DNA of 10,187 bases from Acidobacteriaceae bacterium (GTDB lineage Bacteria; Acidobacteriota; Terriglobia; Terriglobales; Acidobacteriaceae): NCBI GenBank assembly GCA_030044455.1, contig JASHVU010000663.1, positions 1 to 10,187 of the forward strand. Direction: 5' to 3'. The first letter of the stretch is position 1. Each line of letters opens with the position of its first letter. Shown here piece after piece: positions 1 to 6,405 of the stretch. The position numbers were made by a program, and so were the translations under genes. The notes under the pieces were generated by a model that ran no database searches, was not told the DNA's origin, and saw only the letters and a program-made list of their open reading frames with translations.

Positions 1-266
1 TCCCTTACGCCCACAAAGGGATGCTCTTCTGCCGTTGGGTGCCGCTCGTAGTCAAAGTCGTGCAACAGCGCCGTGGTCGAATAGAGTTCGAGAAATGCAT
101 TGCGTTCACCGCCGGTCAACCCCAAACGATCAGCCTCGGCCTCGCCGCACGCCACCGCGCACGCCTCAACCGCCAGCGCATGTTTACGCAGACTCTCGCT
201 AGCCGTCCACTCCGTCAGCAGATTCCAGGCTGCCTCGCGGTCATGAGCCTCCTCGGCACGATTCAT
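1..266 (-). CDS. HD-domain hydrolase, N-terminal part (runs off left edge)
   Basis: Reading the minus strand from ATG at 266-264 gives 88 residues without a stop before the window edge. The residues LRKHALAVEA (H29) and LLHDFDYERHP (H69-D70) match the first His and the His-Asp pair of the HD phosphohydrolase superfamily, in the predicted-hydrolase group with LLHDFDYE. Family members are usually near 190 residues, so roughly the first half is visible. The start is well supported: AAGGAG (minus strand, 282-277) lies 10 nt before the ATG. HD proteins of this type usually act on phosphate esters or nucleotides using a bound metal; the substrate here cannot be told. It is divergently arranged with the XRE regulator, with a palindrome between them, so co-regulation is plausible. 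The assignment to the HD superfamily is fairly sure; the specific role is unknown. Confidence 0.8.
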   Translation of the reverse strand, partial: MNRAEEAHDREAAWNLLTEWTASESLRKHALAVEACAVACGEAEADRLGLTGGERNAFLELYSTTALLHDFDYERHPTAEEHPFVGVR

Positions 267-331
267 ATTTATTTTTCTCCTTGTTGCACAACTTGGTTCG
301 TGCTTTTCCGGTTTTTTTCGGGTATGATGCG

Positions 332-351
332 AGTGTCATCGGTTTGACACT
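332..351. promoter_or_regulatory. Perfect inverted repeat, candidate operator of the XRE regulator
   Basis: AGTGTCA (332-338) and TGACACT (345-351) are exact reverse complements separated by 6 bp. The site lies in the 191-bp divergent spacer between the HD gene and the XRE gene. Its right arm overlaps a TTGACA hexamer (344-349). A 20-bp symmetric site overlapping a possible -35 box and adjacent to an XRE-type helix-turn-helix gene is what an autoregulatory operator would look like. The symmetry is seen directly; the operator role is inference. Confidence 0.5.
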
Positions 352-372
352 AAGTTTCTACTTGACAATTAT
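344..372 (+). promoter_or_regulatory. Candidate promoter for the XRE regulator
   Basis: TTGACA at 344-349 matches the sigma-70 -35 consensus exactly. A 17-bp spacer leads to AATTAT (367-372), which matches the -10 consensus at four of six positions. A second TTGACA sits at 362-367 but has no good -10 box behind it. Transcription from the first pair would start near 379, about 80 nt before the chosen ATG. The -35 lies inside the inverted repeat at 332-351, so a protein bound there would block it. Confidence 0.35.
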
Positions 373-457
373 GGTTCACTTCCTCGAAAGTATCACCAGT
401 CGAGGTGCAAAAAAGAAGCACCCCGGAGAGCCCGCTCTGGCACTCCGCAACCAGACG

Positions 458-997
458 ATGGGTACAACTCCAGTTAGCGTGGAAACGCGCGAGATTGTTC
501 GTTGCGCGTATCGTTACTGCCGCTTGCTTCAGTATCGGACAAGCAATTCCCTTTGCAGAAAGTGCCGCAGACCCCTCGATGTCGAGGAGCCGGTTTGCCT
601 TGCGCCTCAGTTGGTCACCAGCCAGCCCGGTCAGTCGACTGAAGCCGGCCTTCAGGTGGCCGCGCAGGTACGCGATATTCGCCGCGCCCGTCATTTGAGC
701 CAGCGCCAGCTCGCCGGCCGGATGCAGGTGCCCCGCACCTACATCTCCAAGATCGAGAACGGCAAGGCTATTCCGACCCTTGGTTCGCTCGAACGGTTGG
801 CTCTCGCGCTTGAAGTTGAAATTTGCCAACTCGTCCGCGACTCTCGCAGCCGCCGCGAAGAGGAAGTGGCCGCCATCTTCAACGATCCGTTCCTGGCCGA
901 GATCGCTGCCGCGCTGCCAACGCTTGACTCGCTGCATCGCACCCTGGTGATGAGCGCAGCTCGCGACGCAGCCGATGGCCACCGCCGCACGGCCTGA
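458..997 (+). CDS. XRE-family helix-turn-helix regulator with N-terminal cysteine cluster
   Basis: From ATG 458 the protein has 179 residues. Residues 70-125 form a Cro/C1-type helix-turn-helix, with LSQRQLAGRM as helices 1-2 and VPRTYISKIENGKAIPTL as the recognition helix and following turn. The N-terminus carries C16, C21, C33 and C36, spaced C-x4-C-x11-C-x2-C, suggesting a small zinc ribbon. The linker at about 45-65 is rich in Pro, Gln and Ser, and the C-terminal tail (RSRREEEVAAIFNDPFLAEIAAALP) looks helical. I recall similar two-part regulators from Acidobacteria. The reading frame stays open upstream to a TTG at 281, but that stretch is low quality and covers the promoter and palindrome. 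GTG 479 is an alternative start, since the conserved part begins at VETREIVRC. No clear Shine-Dalgarno precedes 458. Targets are unknown; the divergent HD gene and itself are the obvious candidates. Confidence 0.82.
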   Translation: MGTTPVSVETREIVRCAYRYCRLLQYRTSNSLCRKCRRPLDVEEPVCLAPQLVTSQPGQSTEAGLQVAAQVRDIRRARHLSQRQLAGRMQVPRTYISKIENGKAIPTLGSLERLALALEVEICQLVRDSRSRREEEVAAIFNDPFLAEIAAALPTLDSLHRTLVMSAARDAADGHRRTA

Positions 998-1022
998 TTC
1001 TGAGGTCGGCTCCATTTTCCGC

Positions 1023-1065
1023 ACTCACCGCTGCCGGCGCCCGTTCCCGGCCGGCAACGGTGAGT
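1023..1065 (+). terminator. Strong stem-loop after the XRE gene, terminator-like
   Basis: Arms 1023-1037 and 1051-1065 are reverse complements over 15 bp with a single mismatch, and the loop is 13 nt. The structure starts 25 bp after the XRE stop codon. No T-run follows, so it is not a classic intrinsic terminator; it may block RNA decay or help Rho-dependent termination. The rest of the 232-bp gap before uppS holds the uppS promoter and nothing else I can identify. Confidence 0.5.
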
Positions 1066-1179
1066 GAACCTGCGCGCAACCTGCCACGCATTCAGTCGCC
1101 TCTACTTTCTAGGGTGCCTTAAACAGCATCTCGCAACCTCGGCCGCAGCTTTGCGCATCGGCTTGCATATAAAGAGTCA

Positions 1180-1210
1180 TTGAACATGCCCGCGCCGGCC
1201 TCCGTATAAT
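1180..1210 (+). promoter_or_regulatory. Candidate uppS promoter
   Basis: A perfect TATAAT at 1205-1210 is preceded by TTGAAC (1180-1185) with a 19-bp spacer, slightly long for sigma-70. Transcription would begin near 1217, leaving a very short leader of about 13 nt before the TTG start at 1230. It could drive the whole uppS-cdsA-dxr-rseP block. Confidence 0.5.
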
Positions 1211-1229
1211 CGTTAGCAAGGCGGGTTCT

Positions 1230-2063
1230 TTGCCATCTTCTTCCACGCTGCGAATCCATGAATTGACCTCGGAGGAACGGGCCGTCTACGCGACGCTCAA
1301 GCCCGAGGGACTGCCCCAGCACGTCGCCATCATCATGGACGGCAACGGCCGATGGGCCGGGCGACGCTCGCTCAAACGCTTCCTGGGCCATCAGCGCGGC
1401 GCGCGCAGCGTGCAACTGGTTACTGAAACCGCCTCCCGCATCGGACTTCCCTGGCTCACCCTTTACGCCTTCTCGCTCGAAAACAACCTGCGCCGCCCAC
1501 GCGCCGAAGTCAGCTTCCTGATGCGCCTGCTGAAGAGCTACCTCGAGAGCAACCTGCAACGCATGATGGACAACAACGTGCGCATGCGGTACATCGGCCG
1601 CACCCACGATCTGCCCGCTGAGGTGCAGGACAAGATGAGCTGGGTTGAAGACGCCACCGCGCGCAACACCGGCACCACGCTCACACTCGCCCTCAACTAC
1701 GGAGGACGCAGCGAGCTGGTCGACGCCTTTCGGAAGCTGGCTGCAGAAGTTCGCCAGAAACACACCCCTCTCGACCACATCACCGAACAGGATATACACC
1801 GTCATCTCTACACAGCACACATGCCTGACCCCGACCTGCTCATCCGGACCTCGGGCGAGCTGCGCATCTCCAACTTCCTGCTCTGGCAGATCGCCTACGC
1901 AGAGATCTTTGTCACCGAACGGCTGTGGCCCGACTTCAGCGGCATTCACCTCCTCGAGGCCATTGCCGCCTTCCAGCAGCGCGAACGCCGCTACGGCGGT
2001 CTCGGTGAAGATTGCGGCGAAGTGGAGGAAGACCCCGAACATATCCACATCGCTGCCAGCTGA
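1230..2063 (+). CDS. uppS: Isoprenyl transferase (undecaprenyl diphosphate synthase)
   Basis: This cytoplasmic cis-prenyltransferase adds isopentenyl units to farnesyl diphosphate to give the C55 carrier used for peptidoglycan and other surface glycans. The 277-residue protein has all family motifs: IIMDGNGRWA with the catalytic Asp37 (34-43), the GHQRGA His54 region, LTLYAFSLEN (77-86), the NYGGR block (156-160), DLLIRTSGE (202-210) and LRISNFLLWQ followed by AYAEIFV (211-228). The length is slightly above the typical 250, due to an N-terminal extension of about 25 residues and an acidic C-terminal tail. The start is TTG 1230; no in-frame ATG occurs before the catalytic motif. AAGG at 1218-1221 may serve as a ribosome binding site. 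cdsA begins 60 bp downstream on the same strand, the usual uppS-cdsA pairing. Confidence 0.96.
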   Translation: MPSSSTLRIHELTSEERAVYATLKPEGLPQHVAIIMDGNGRWAGRRSLKRFLGHQRGARSVQLVTETASRIGLPWLTLYAFSLENNLRRPRAEVSFLMRLLKSYLESNLQRMMDNNVRMRYIGRTHDLPAEVQDKMSWVEDATARNTGTTLTLALNYGGRSELVDAFRKLAAEVRQKHTPLDHITEQDIHRHLYTAHMPDPDLLIRTSGELRISNFLLWQIAYAEIFVTERLWPDFSGIHLLEAIAAFQQRERRYGGLGEDCGEVEEDPEHIHIAAS

Positions 2064-2123
2064 ACGGCGCGTGCTATCACATCTGACCCCTACCCCGCCC
2101 CGGCAGTGTATTCTCAACCCTGA

Positions 2124-2954
2124 ATGAAACGTATCCTTACCGCGGTATTACTTGTTCCATTCGTCCTTATTCTGGTGTTACTCGGGCCGCGATGGCACGC
2201 TCTGTTCGTAGCTGCAGTCGCTGTTGCCGCGGCTCTGGCCGGTTGGGAGTATCTGGGGCTGGCCCAGTTGCGCGGAGCCAGGCCGCCGCGCATTGCGGTC
2301 GCGGTTGCTCTGCTGCTGCTGTTTGCCGGCAACTTCGAGTGGCCCGACTTTACTCCCGCTATCTTCGGCGCGCTCAACCTTGGCCTGCTCATCCTGTGTA
2401 CATTCCGCGGGCCGGTGGAGCAGGTGATGGCCGACGCCTCGGCTTCAATCTTCTGCATGTTCTACCTGGGATCCACGTTGCTCGCGCTGCCCGCGCTGCA
2501 TGAGGAGGCCAATGGCCCCTCTCTTGTAGTGTTTCTGTTGTGCGTAGTCTGGGCAGGCGATTCTGTTGCTCTTTACGTGGGCCGCGCCTGGGGACGCCAC
2601 AAACTCGCGCCGCGGCTAAGTCCCGGCAAGAGCTGGGAGGGCTCTATAGGCTCTCTGGCCGGCAGCCTGATCGCCGCAGGAATTCTGTTCGAATTCGCCA
2701 GCTACCTGCAGGCCCACGACTCGGCTCTGCTCTCATTCCCTGACGAAAGCTGGTACTGGCTCGTCCTGGCAGTCGTGATCAACATCGCCGCCCAGGTGGG
2801 CGACCTGGCTGAGTCGGCCATCAAGCGCTCTGCGGGAGTCAAAGATTCGGGCTCGTTGCTGCCCGGCCACGGCGGAGTCCTTGACCGCATTGACGCGCTG
2901 CTCCTCGCGGCCCCCGCGCTGTGGTACGCGCTGGTGATTCATCAGGCGTTTTAG
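2124..2954 (+). CDS. cdsA: Phosphatidate cytidylyltransferase
   Basis: CdsA converts phosphatidic acid and CTP to CDP-diacylglycerol, the branch point of phospholipid synthesis, in the inner membrane. The 276-residue protein is strongly hydrophobic, with an N-terminal segment (4-22) and about seven further membrane segments. The family signature is intact near the C-terminus: SAIKR (231-235), KD (240-241), PGHGG (247-251) and DRID (254-257). The upstream SPGKSWEGSIGSL block (166-178) is also typical. It follows uppS by 60 bp, consistent with co-transcription. No clear Shine-Dalgarno is visible before the ATG. A repeat-bearing gap of 173 bp separates it from dxr. Confidence 0.95.
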   Translation: MKRILTAVLLVPFVLILVLLGPRWHALFVAAVAVAAALAGWEYLGLAQLRGARPPRIAVAVALLLLFAGNFEWPDFTPAIFGALNLGLLILCTFRGPVEQVMADASASIFCMFYLGSTLLALPALHEEANGPSLVVFLLCVVWAGDSVALYVGRAWGRHKLAPRLSPGKSWEGSIGSLAGSLIAAGILFEFASYLQAHDSALLSFPDESWYWLVLAVVINIAAQVGDLAESAIKRSAGVKDSGSLLPGHGGVLDRIDALLLAAPALWYALVIHQAF

Positions 2955-2963
2955 AATAGCTGT

Positions 2964-3118
2964 TAGCTGCTAGCTTCTAGCTCCTAGCTAGCTCGTGGCG
3001 TCGCGAACTCATTCGGAATTTGACGTTGGCAAGTTGGCCCGTTCAACCCGCAAGATTCGCTCTGCCCTGGCCATAACATTCGCCACACCGCTGGCTAGCA
3101 GCTAGAAGCTAGGAGCTA
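2964..3118. repeat. Heptamer-based inverted repeat (CTAGCTN units) between cdsA and dxr
   Basis: Arm 2964-2988 and the reverse complement of arm 3094-3118 agree at 23 of 25 positions. Both arms are tandem 7-bp units of the form CTAGCTN (N = G, T, C), so each is dense in AGCT and CTAG palindromes. The two mismatches are a G/C swap between the outer units, meaning the unit order is reversed in one arm. The 105 bp between the arms hold no gene or promoter I can recognise. The right arm ends in sequence used as the dxr ribosome binding site. Confidence 0.8.
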
Positions 3119-3127
3119 GAGGCTGCC

Positions 3128-4285
3128 TTGAAAAAGCTCGCCATCCTCGGTTCTACCGGTTCGATCGGCCAAAGCACTCTTTCCATCGTCGAACAGTTTC
3201 CCGATCGCTACTCCGTTACCTCGGTGGCCTGCGGCCGCAACGTCGACCAAGCCTTCGCCCAGGCCGTTCGCTGGCGCCCGAAACTCATCTCTATCGCCAC
3301 GGAAGAACTCGCCTGCCGGCTCTCCGCACGCTTGCACCAGGCCGGCATTGCCGGAATCGATGTTGTCCACGGCACCGAGGGCACTGTTGCTGTTTCCACC
3401 CACGCTGAAGCCGATTTCGTGGTATCTGCCATCGTGGGCGTCGCCGGCCTCGAGGCAACCCATGCCGCTATTCTGGCCGGTAAACCGGTGGGCCTGGCCA
3501 ATAAAGAGTGCATGGTCGCCGCCGGCGAAATCCTTACCGCAGCCGCACGACAGTGCAACGTGCCCATCTTGCCCATCGACAGCGAGCACAACGCCGTGCA
3601 CCAGTGCCTGCGTGTGGGCGCACACAAAGAAGTAAAAGCCATCTGGCTCACCGCCTCCGGCGGGCCCTTCCGCAAAACACCGCTGGCAGACTTCGCCGCC
3701 ATCACCCCGGCGCAGGCACTCAAGCATCCCACCTGGGTCATGGGCCGCCGCATCACCATCGACTCAGCCACCATGCTCAACAAGGGTCTTGAGATCATCG
3801 AGGCTTGCCGCCTCTTCGACGTCTCTCCCAGCCAGGTGCGCGTCATCGTCCATCCGCAATCGACCGTTCATTCTCTTGTCGAGTACGTCGACGGCTCGAT
3901 CCTCGCGCAGATTTCCGTTACCGACATGTGCCTGCCGATTCTTTACGCGCTGGCCTATCCTGAGCGCCCCGCCTCCACACTCACCTTTGATCTGGCTGCA
4001 TTGCGCCATCTCGAATTCGAGGAGCCCGATTTCGAGCGTTTCCCCTGTCTCCGCCTGGCCTTTGAGGCCGCGGATAAGGGCGGCGCGCACACCATCGCCC
4101 TCAATGCCGCCGATGAGATCGCCGTCGAGGCCTTTCTTGACGGGAGAATCCCATTTATGGGAATCCCGCGTACAATTGAAAAAGTGCTCGCATCCACGGT
4201 TGAGGCGCATCCAACTACCATTGGGCAGGTGCTCGCCGCTGACCGGGAGGCGCGTCAAAGGGCTAATGCATTCGTCGACTCATAA
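3128..4285 (+). CDS. dxr: 1-deoxy-D-xylulose 5-phosphate reductoisomerase
   Basis: Dxr catalyses the committed step of the MEP isoprenoid pathway, turning DXP into 2-C-methyl-D-erythritol 4-phosphate with NADPH and a divalent metal. The 385-residue protein has the NADPH motif ILGSTGSIGQST (6-17), LANKE (123-127), metal ligands in DSEHNA (Asp151, Glu153) and Glu222 in MLNKGLEIIEA, the active-site loop ASGGPFR (176-182) and MGRRITIDSATM (205-216). HPQSTVHSLVEYVDGS (242-257) and the C-terminal helical domain are present, and the length is normal. The start is TTG 3128, since MKKLAILGSTGS is the expected N-terminus. TAGAGG (3117-3122) lies 5 nt upstream, at the edge of the CTAGCTN repeat. rseP follows after 118 bp. 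Confidence 0.97.
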   Translation: MKKLAILGSTGSIGQSTLSIVEQFPDRYSVTSVACGRNVDQAFAQAVRWRPKLISIATEELACRLSARLHQAGIAGIDVVHGTEGTVAVSTHAEADFVVSAIVGVAGLEATHAAILAGKPVGLANKECMVAAGEILTAAARQCNVPILPIDSEHNAVHQCLRVGAHKEVKAIWLTASGGPFRKTPLADFAAITPAQALKHPTWVMGRRITIDSATMLNKGLEIIEACRLFDVSPSQVRVIVHPQSTVHSLVEYVDGSILAQISVTDMCLPILYALAYPERPASTLTFDLAALRHLEFEEPDFERFPCLRLAFEAADKGGAHTIALNAADEIAVEAFLDGRIPFMGIPRTIEKVLASTVEAHPTTIGQVLAADREARQRANAFVDS

Positions 4286-4403
4286 ATTGACGATCGCCGG
4301 CCTCTGACATAAGTACCCTCCTTGCCGTCCGCTCTGGCGGTTTCTCCACGGAGAGGCTTGGATCAATTTCTCCGGGAATACTCAAAGGAACTGCTCTACA
4401 GTT

Positions 4404-5837
4404 ATGCACGCTTTTTTAGTCTCTGCCGTTGCGTTCGTCATCCTCGTCGGCATCATGGTTGTGGTGCACGAAGCCGGACATTTTGTGGTCGCCAAACTAT
4501 GCAGGGTGCGCGTCGAAGCATTCTCGATCGGATTCGGTCCGCGCCTGTTCGGCGTCACCTGGGGCGAAACCGAATACAAAGTCTGCCTGTTGCCCTTCGG
4601 CGGCTTTGTCAAAATGACCGGCGAGAATCCCGAGCAAAATCTTGAAGTTCCCGGCACACCGGTCGTCGTCCAGGCGTATGAGAAGCTCCCCGGCCAGAAC
4701 CGGGCGGGTACCTCCGGCGCAGGCGAGCCGATCGACGACCCCGGCTCCTTCCTCGCCCACCCCCGCTGGCAGCGCATGCTTATCGGCCTGGCCGGGCCAA
4801 TTGCCAACTTCATCCTGGCCGTCGTGCTGATGGTCTTCTATTTCGCCTTCATTAACGAGGTGCCGGCCGTCGAGGTCAAGACTCCCACTCTTGAGTGGGT
4901 TGCTCCTGACTCGCCTGCCGCGCAGGCTGGTTTTCAGCCCGGCGACCGGATTCTGCGCTTCGATGTTTTCAATAAGCCCGATTGGGGCCAGATCGATGCA
5001 CAGTCACGGCTCAACGCCAATCAGACTGTGCACGTTACGGTTCAGCGCGGCGACCAGAACCTGGCCCTCAACCTTCATATTCTGGCCTCTGCCAAGACCG
5101 ACAGCTTTGACCTTACCGACGAGGGCCTGCTGCCCCAGGAATTCTACGGCCCCATCAAGGTGAATGAGGTCACGCCCGGGCAGCCTGCCGAGCAGGCAGG
5201 CTTGCACTCCGGCGACGCCATTGAGGCCGTCGACGGCCATGCTTTCCACACCATCACTTCTTTGCTGGTCTACATGCAGCAGGGGCAGGGAGCCCCGATC
5301 AACCTGACGGTTCTGCGCAACGGCCAGACCTTGCATCTTGTGGCCCACCCCGCCAAGCTCGACACAGGCTACAAGCTCGGTTTTAGCTACATACTGCCCC
5401 CCTTCCGCAAACAGCCTCTTTCCTTCGGGCAGGCGGTAGCCAAATCGAACCAGTTTTTTGGCCAGAATACCTTCATTGTCCTTGAAGTGCTTGAGCGGCT
5501 TTTCACTCGCAAGGTTGCCATCTCGCAGCTCCAGGGCCCGGTGGGCATTGCGCGCATGGCCGGCGAGGCTGCCGAGATAAAAGGTTGGGAGCCCAAGTTC
5601 ACGTTGGCCGCTGAGATCAGCATCAACCTCGGCATCCTCAATCTGCTTCCCTTCCCCATTCTCGACGGCGGCATGATCATGTTTCTCGTCATCGAGAGCT
5701 TCATGAAGCGCGACATCAACCTTATGGTGAAGGAGCGCATTTATCAGGCCGCCTTTGTTTTGCTGCTGGTCTTCTTCGCGTTTATCATGTTCAGCGACGT
5801 TACCAAGCTGCCCATGTTTACCCATATGAAGCCGTAA
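4404..5837 (+). CDS. rseP: RIP metalloprotease RseP (site-2 protease, M50)
   Basis: This is an inner-membrane zinc protease that cuts membrane segments, classically of anti-sigma factors after a first site-1 cut. The 477-residue protein has VVHEAGHFVVA (20-30) with the HExxH zinc motif (His22, Glu23, His26) in the first membrane segment. The third ligand motif NLLPFPILDGG (413-423) is in a later segment. Two PDZ domains lie between, at about 155-235 and 247-315; both show the PAAQAG/PAEQAG...GD pattern. Membrane helices are at about 8-30, 127-150, 405-430 and 447-463. A Pro/Gly-rich stretch of about 45 residues (73-118) before the second membrane segment looks longer than in E. coli. AAAGGA at 4384-4389 is a rather distant ribosome binding site. 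dxr-rseP adjacency is widespread. In proteobacteria bamA usually follows, but here a thioesterase does. Confidence 0.95.
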   Translation: MHAFLVSAVAFVILVGIMVVVHEAGHFVVAKLCRVRVEAFSIGFGPRLFGVTWGETEYKVCLLPFGGFVKMTGENPEQNLEVPGTPVVVQAYEKLPGQNRAGTSGAGEPIDDPGSFLAHPRWQRMLIGLAGPIANFILAVVLMVFYFAFINEVPAVEVKTPTLEWVAPDSPAAQAGFQPGDRILRFDVFNKPDWGQIDAQSRLNANQTVHVTVQRGDQNLALNLHILASAKTDSFDLTDEGLLPQEFYGPIKVNEVTPGQPAEQAGLHSGDAIEAVDGHAFHTITSLLVYMQQGQGAPINLTVLRNGQTLHLVAHPAKLDTGYKLGFSYILPPFRKQPLSFGQAVAKSNQFFGQNTFIVLEVLERLFTRKVAISQLQGPVGIARMAGEAAEIKGWEPKFTLAAEISINLGILNLLPFPILDGGMIMFLVIESFMKRDINLMVKERIYQAAFVLLLVFFAFIMFSDVTKLPMFTHMKP

Positions 5838-5841
5838 AAGC

Positions 5842-5932
5842 CAGCGATCCGGGGGCAAAGATCAAAGATCGATCGCTGTGCTGACAGGATTTTGATCGCT
5901 GACCACGGCTCTCTGACACCCGATCCCTGATC
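5842..5932. repeat. GATC-rich spacer with inverted repeat between rseP and the thioesterase
   Basis: Seven GATC sites occur within 87 bp, starting at 5846, 5860, 5867, 5871, 5894, 5922 and 5929; several are 7 bp apart. CAGCGATC (5842-5849) and GATCGCTG (5871-5878) form a perfect 8-bp inverted repeat with a 21-nt loop. There is no T-run behind it. It may be a degenerate short repeat or a hairpin at the end of the rseP transcript. Confidence 0.55.
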
Positions 5933-5941
5933 CCCGCGCCC

Positions 5942-6370
5942 ATGCCCACCACCACCCAAATCCGCGTCCGCTACGCTGAAACCGATCAGATGGGAATTGT
6001 CTACTATGCCAACTACCTGGTCTGGTTCGAGCTGGGCCGCGTTGAGGTACTTCGTACCGTGGGTTACTCCTACAACGAGCTGGAAATAAAACACGGCTGC
6101 ATTCTGCCTGTGATTGAGGCACGGTGCAAGTATCGTTCGCCCGCAAAATACGACGATGAAATACTCATTGAGACCTGGCCATCCATGGTTCGTGAAAGCG
6201 TAATCAAGTTTGCGTATCTGATCTTCCGCAAGGCAAACCAGGAGGGAAAAGAGCGTGAGCTGCTGGCCGAGGGCGAAACCGTGCACGTGGTCTGCGACGA
6301 CCAGATGCAGCGCAAGCCCCTGCCTGAGCACTACGCCAAGGCACTAAGGGAGCTCATGGAAAGCGAATAA
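5942..6370 (+). CDS. YbgC/FadM-like hotdog acyl-CoA thioesterase
   Basis: The 142-residue protein is a single hotdog domain of the 4-hydroxybenzoyl-CoA thioesterase type, which hydrolyses acyl-CoA thioesters in the cytoplasm. The signature YAETDQMGIVYYANYLVWFE (11-30) carries the expected catalytic Asp15. The following GCILPVIEARCKYRSPAKYDD segment matches the second conserved block. The length is typical. No Shine-Dalgarno is visible before the ATG; the upstream sequence is the GATC-rich spacer. In E. coli YbgC belongs to the tol-pal operon and is tied to phospholipid metabolism. Here the gene follows rseP and the lipid genes, again in an envelope setting. The substrate is unknown. Its stop codon is 35 bp from the convergent methyltransferase stop. 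Confidence 0.88.
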   Translation: MPTTTQIRVRYAETDQMGIVYYANYLVWFELGRVEVLRTVGYSYNELEIKHGCILPVIEARCKYRSPAKYDDEILIETWPSMVRESVIKFAYLIFRKANQEGKERELLAEGETVHVVCDDQMQRKPLPEHYAKALRELMESE

Positions 6371-6405
6371 ACTGCAGCCAGTAGTTTGTCACCGGCAGAG
6401 CGGTT

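Noticed and set aside
281..457. 59-residue N-terminal extension of the XRE regulator from a TTG at 281
   Set aside because: The extra residues show no family similarity, overlap the HD gene's ribosome binding site, the palindrome and the candidate promoter, and lack a Shine-Dalgarno.
1119..2117. Long open frame on the minus strand opposite uppS (332 residues)
   Set aside because: It lies antisense to a gene with all UppS motifs, has no recognisable domain, and is explained by GC-rich codon bias.
4287..4313. Possible rseP promoter, TTGACG (4287-4292) and CATAAG (4308-4313)
   Set aside because: The spacer is only 15 bp and the -10 box is poor; rseP can be read from the upstream genes.
4332..4359. 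Small hairpins CCGC/GCGG and CTCC/GGAG in the dxr-rseP spacer
   Set aside because: Stems of 4 bp are expected by chance in GC-rich DNA and no T-run follows.
5004..5858. Long open frame on the minus strand opposite rseP (284 residues)
   Set aside because: Antisense to the PDZ and C-terminal regions of a clear RseP; no domain or ribosome binding site.
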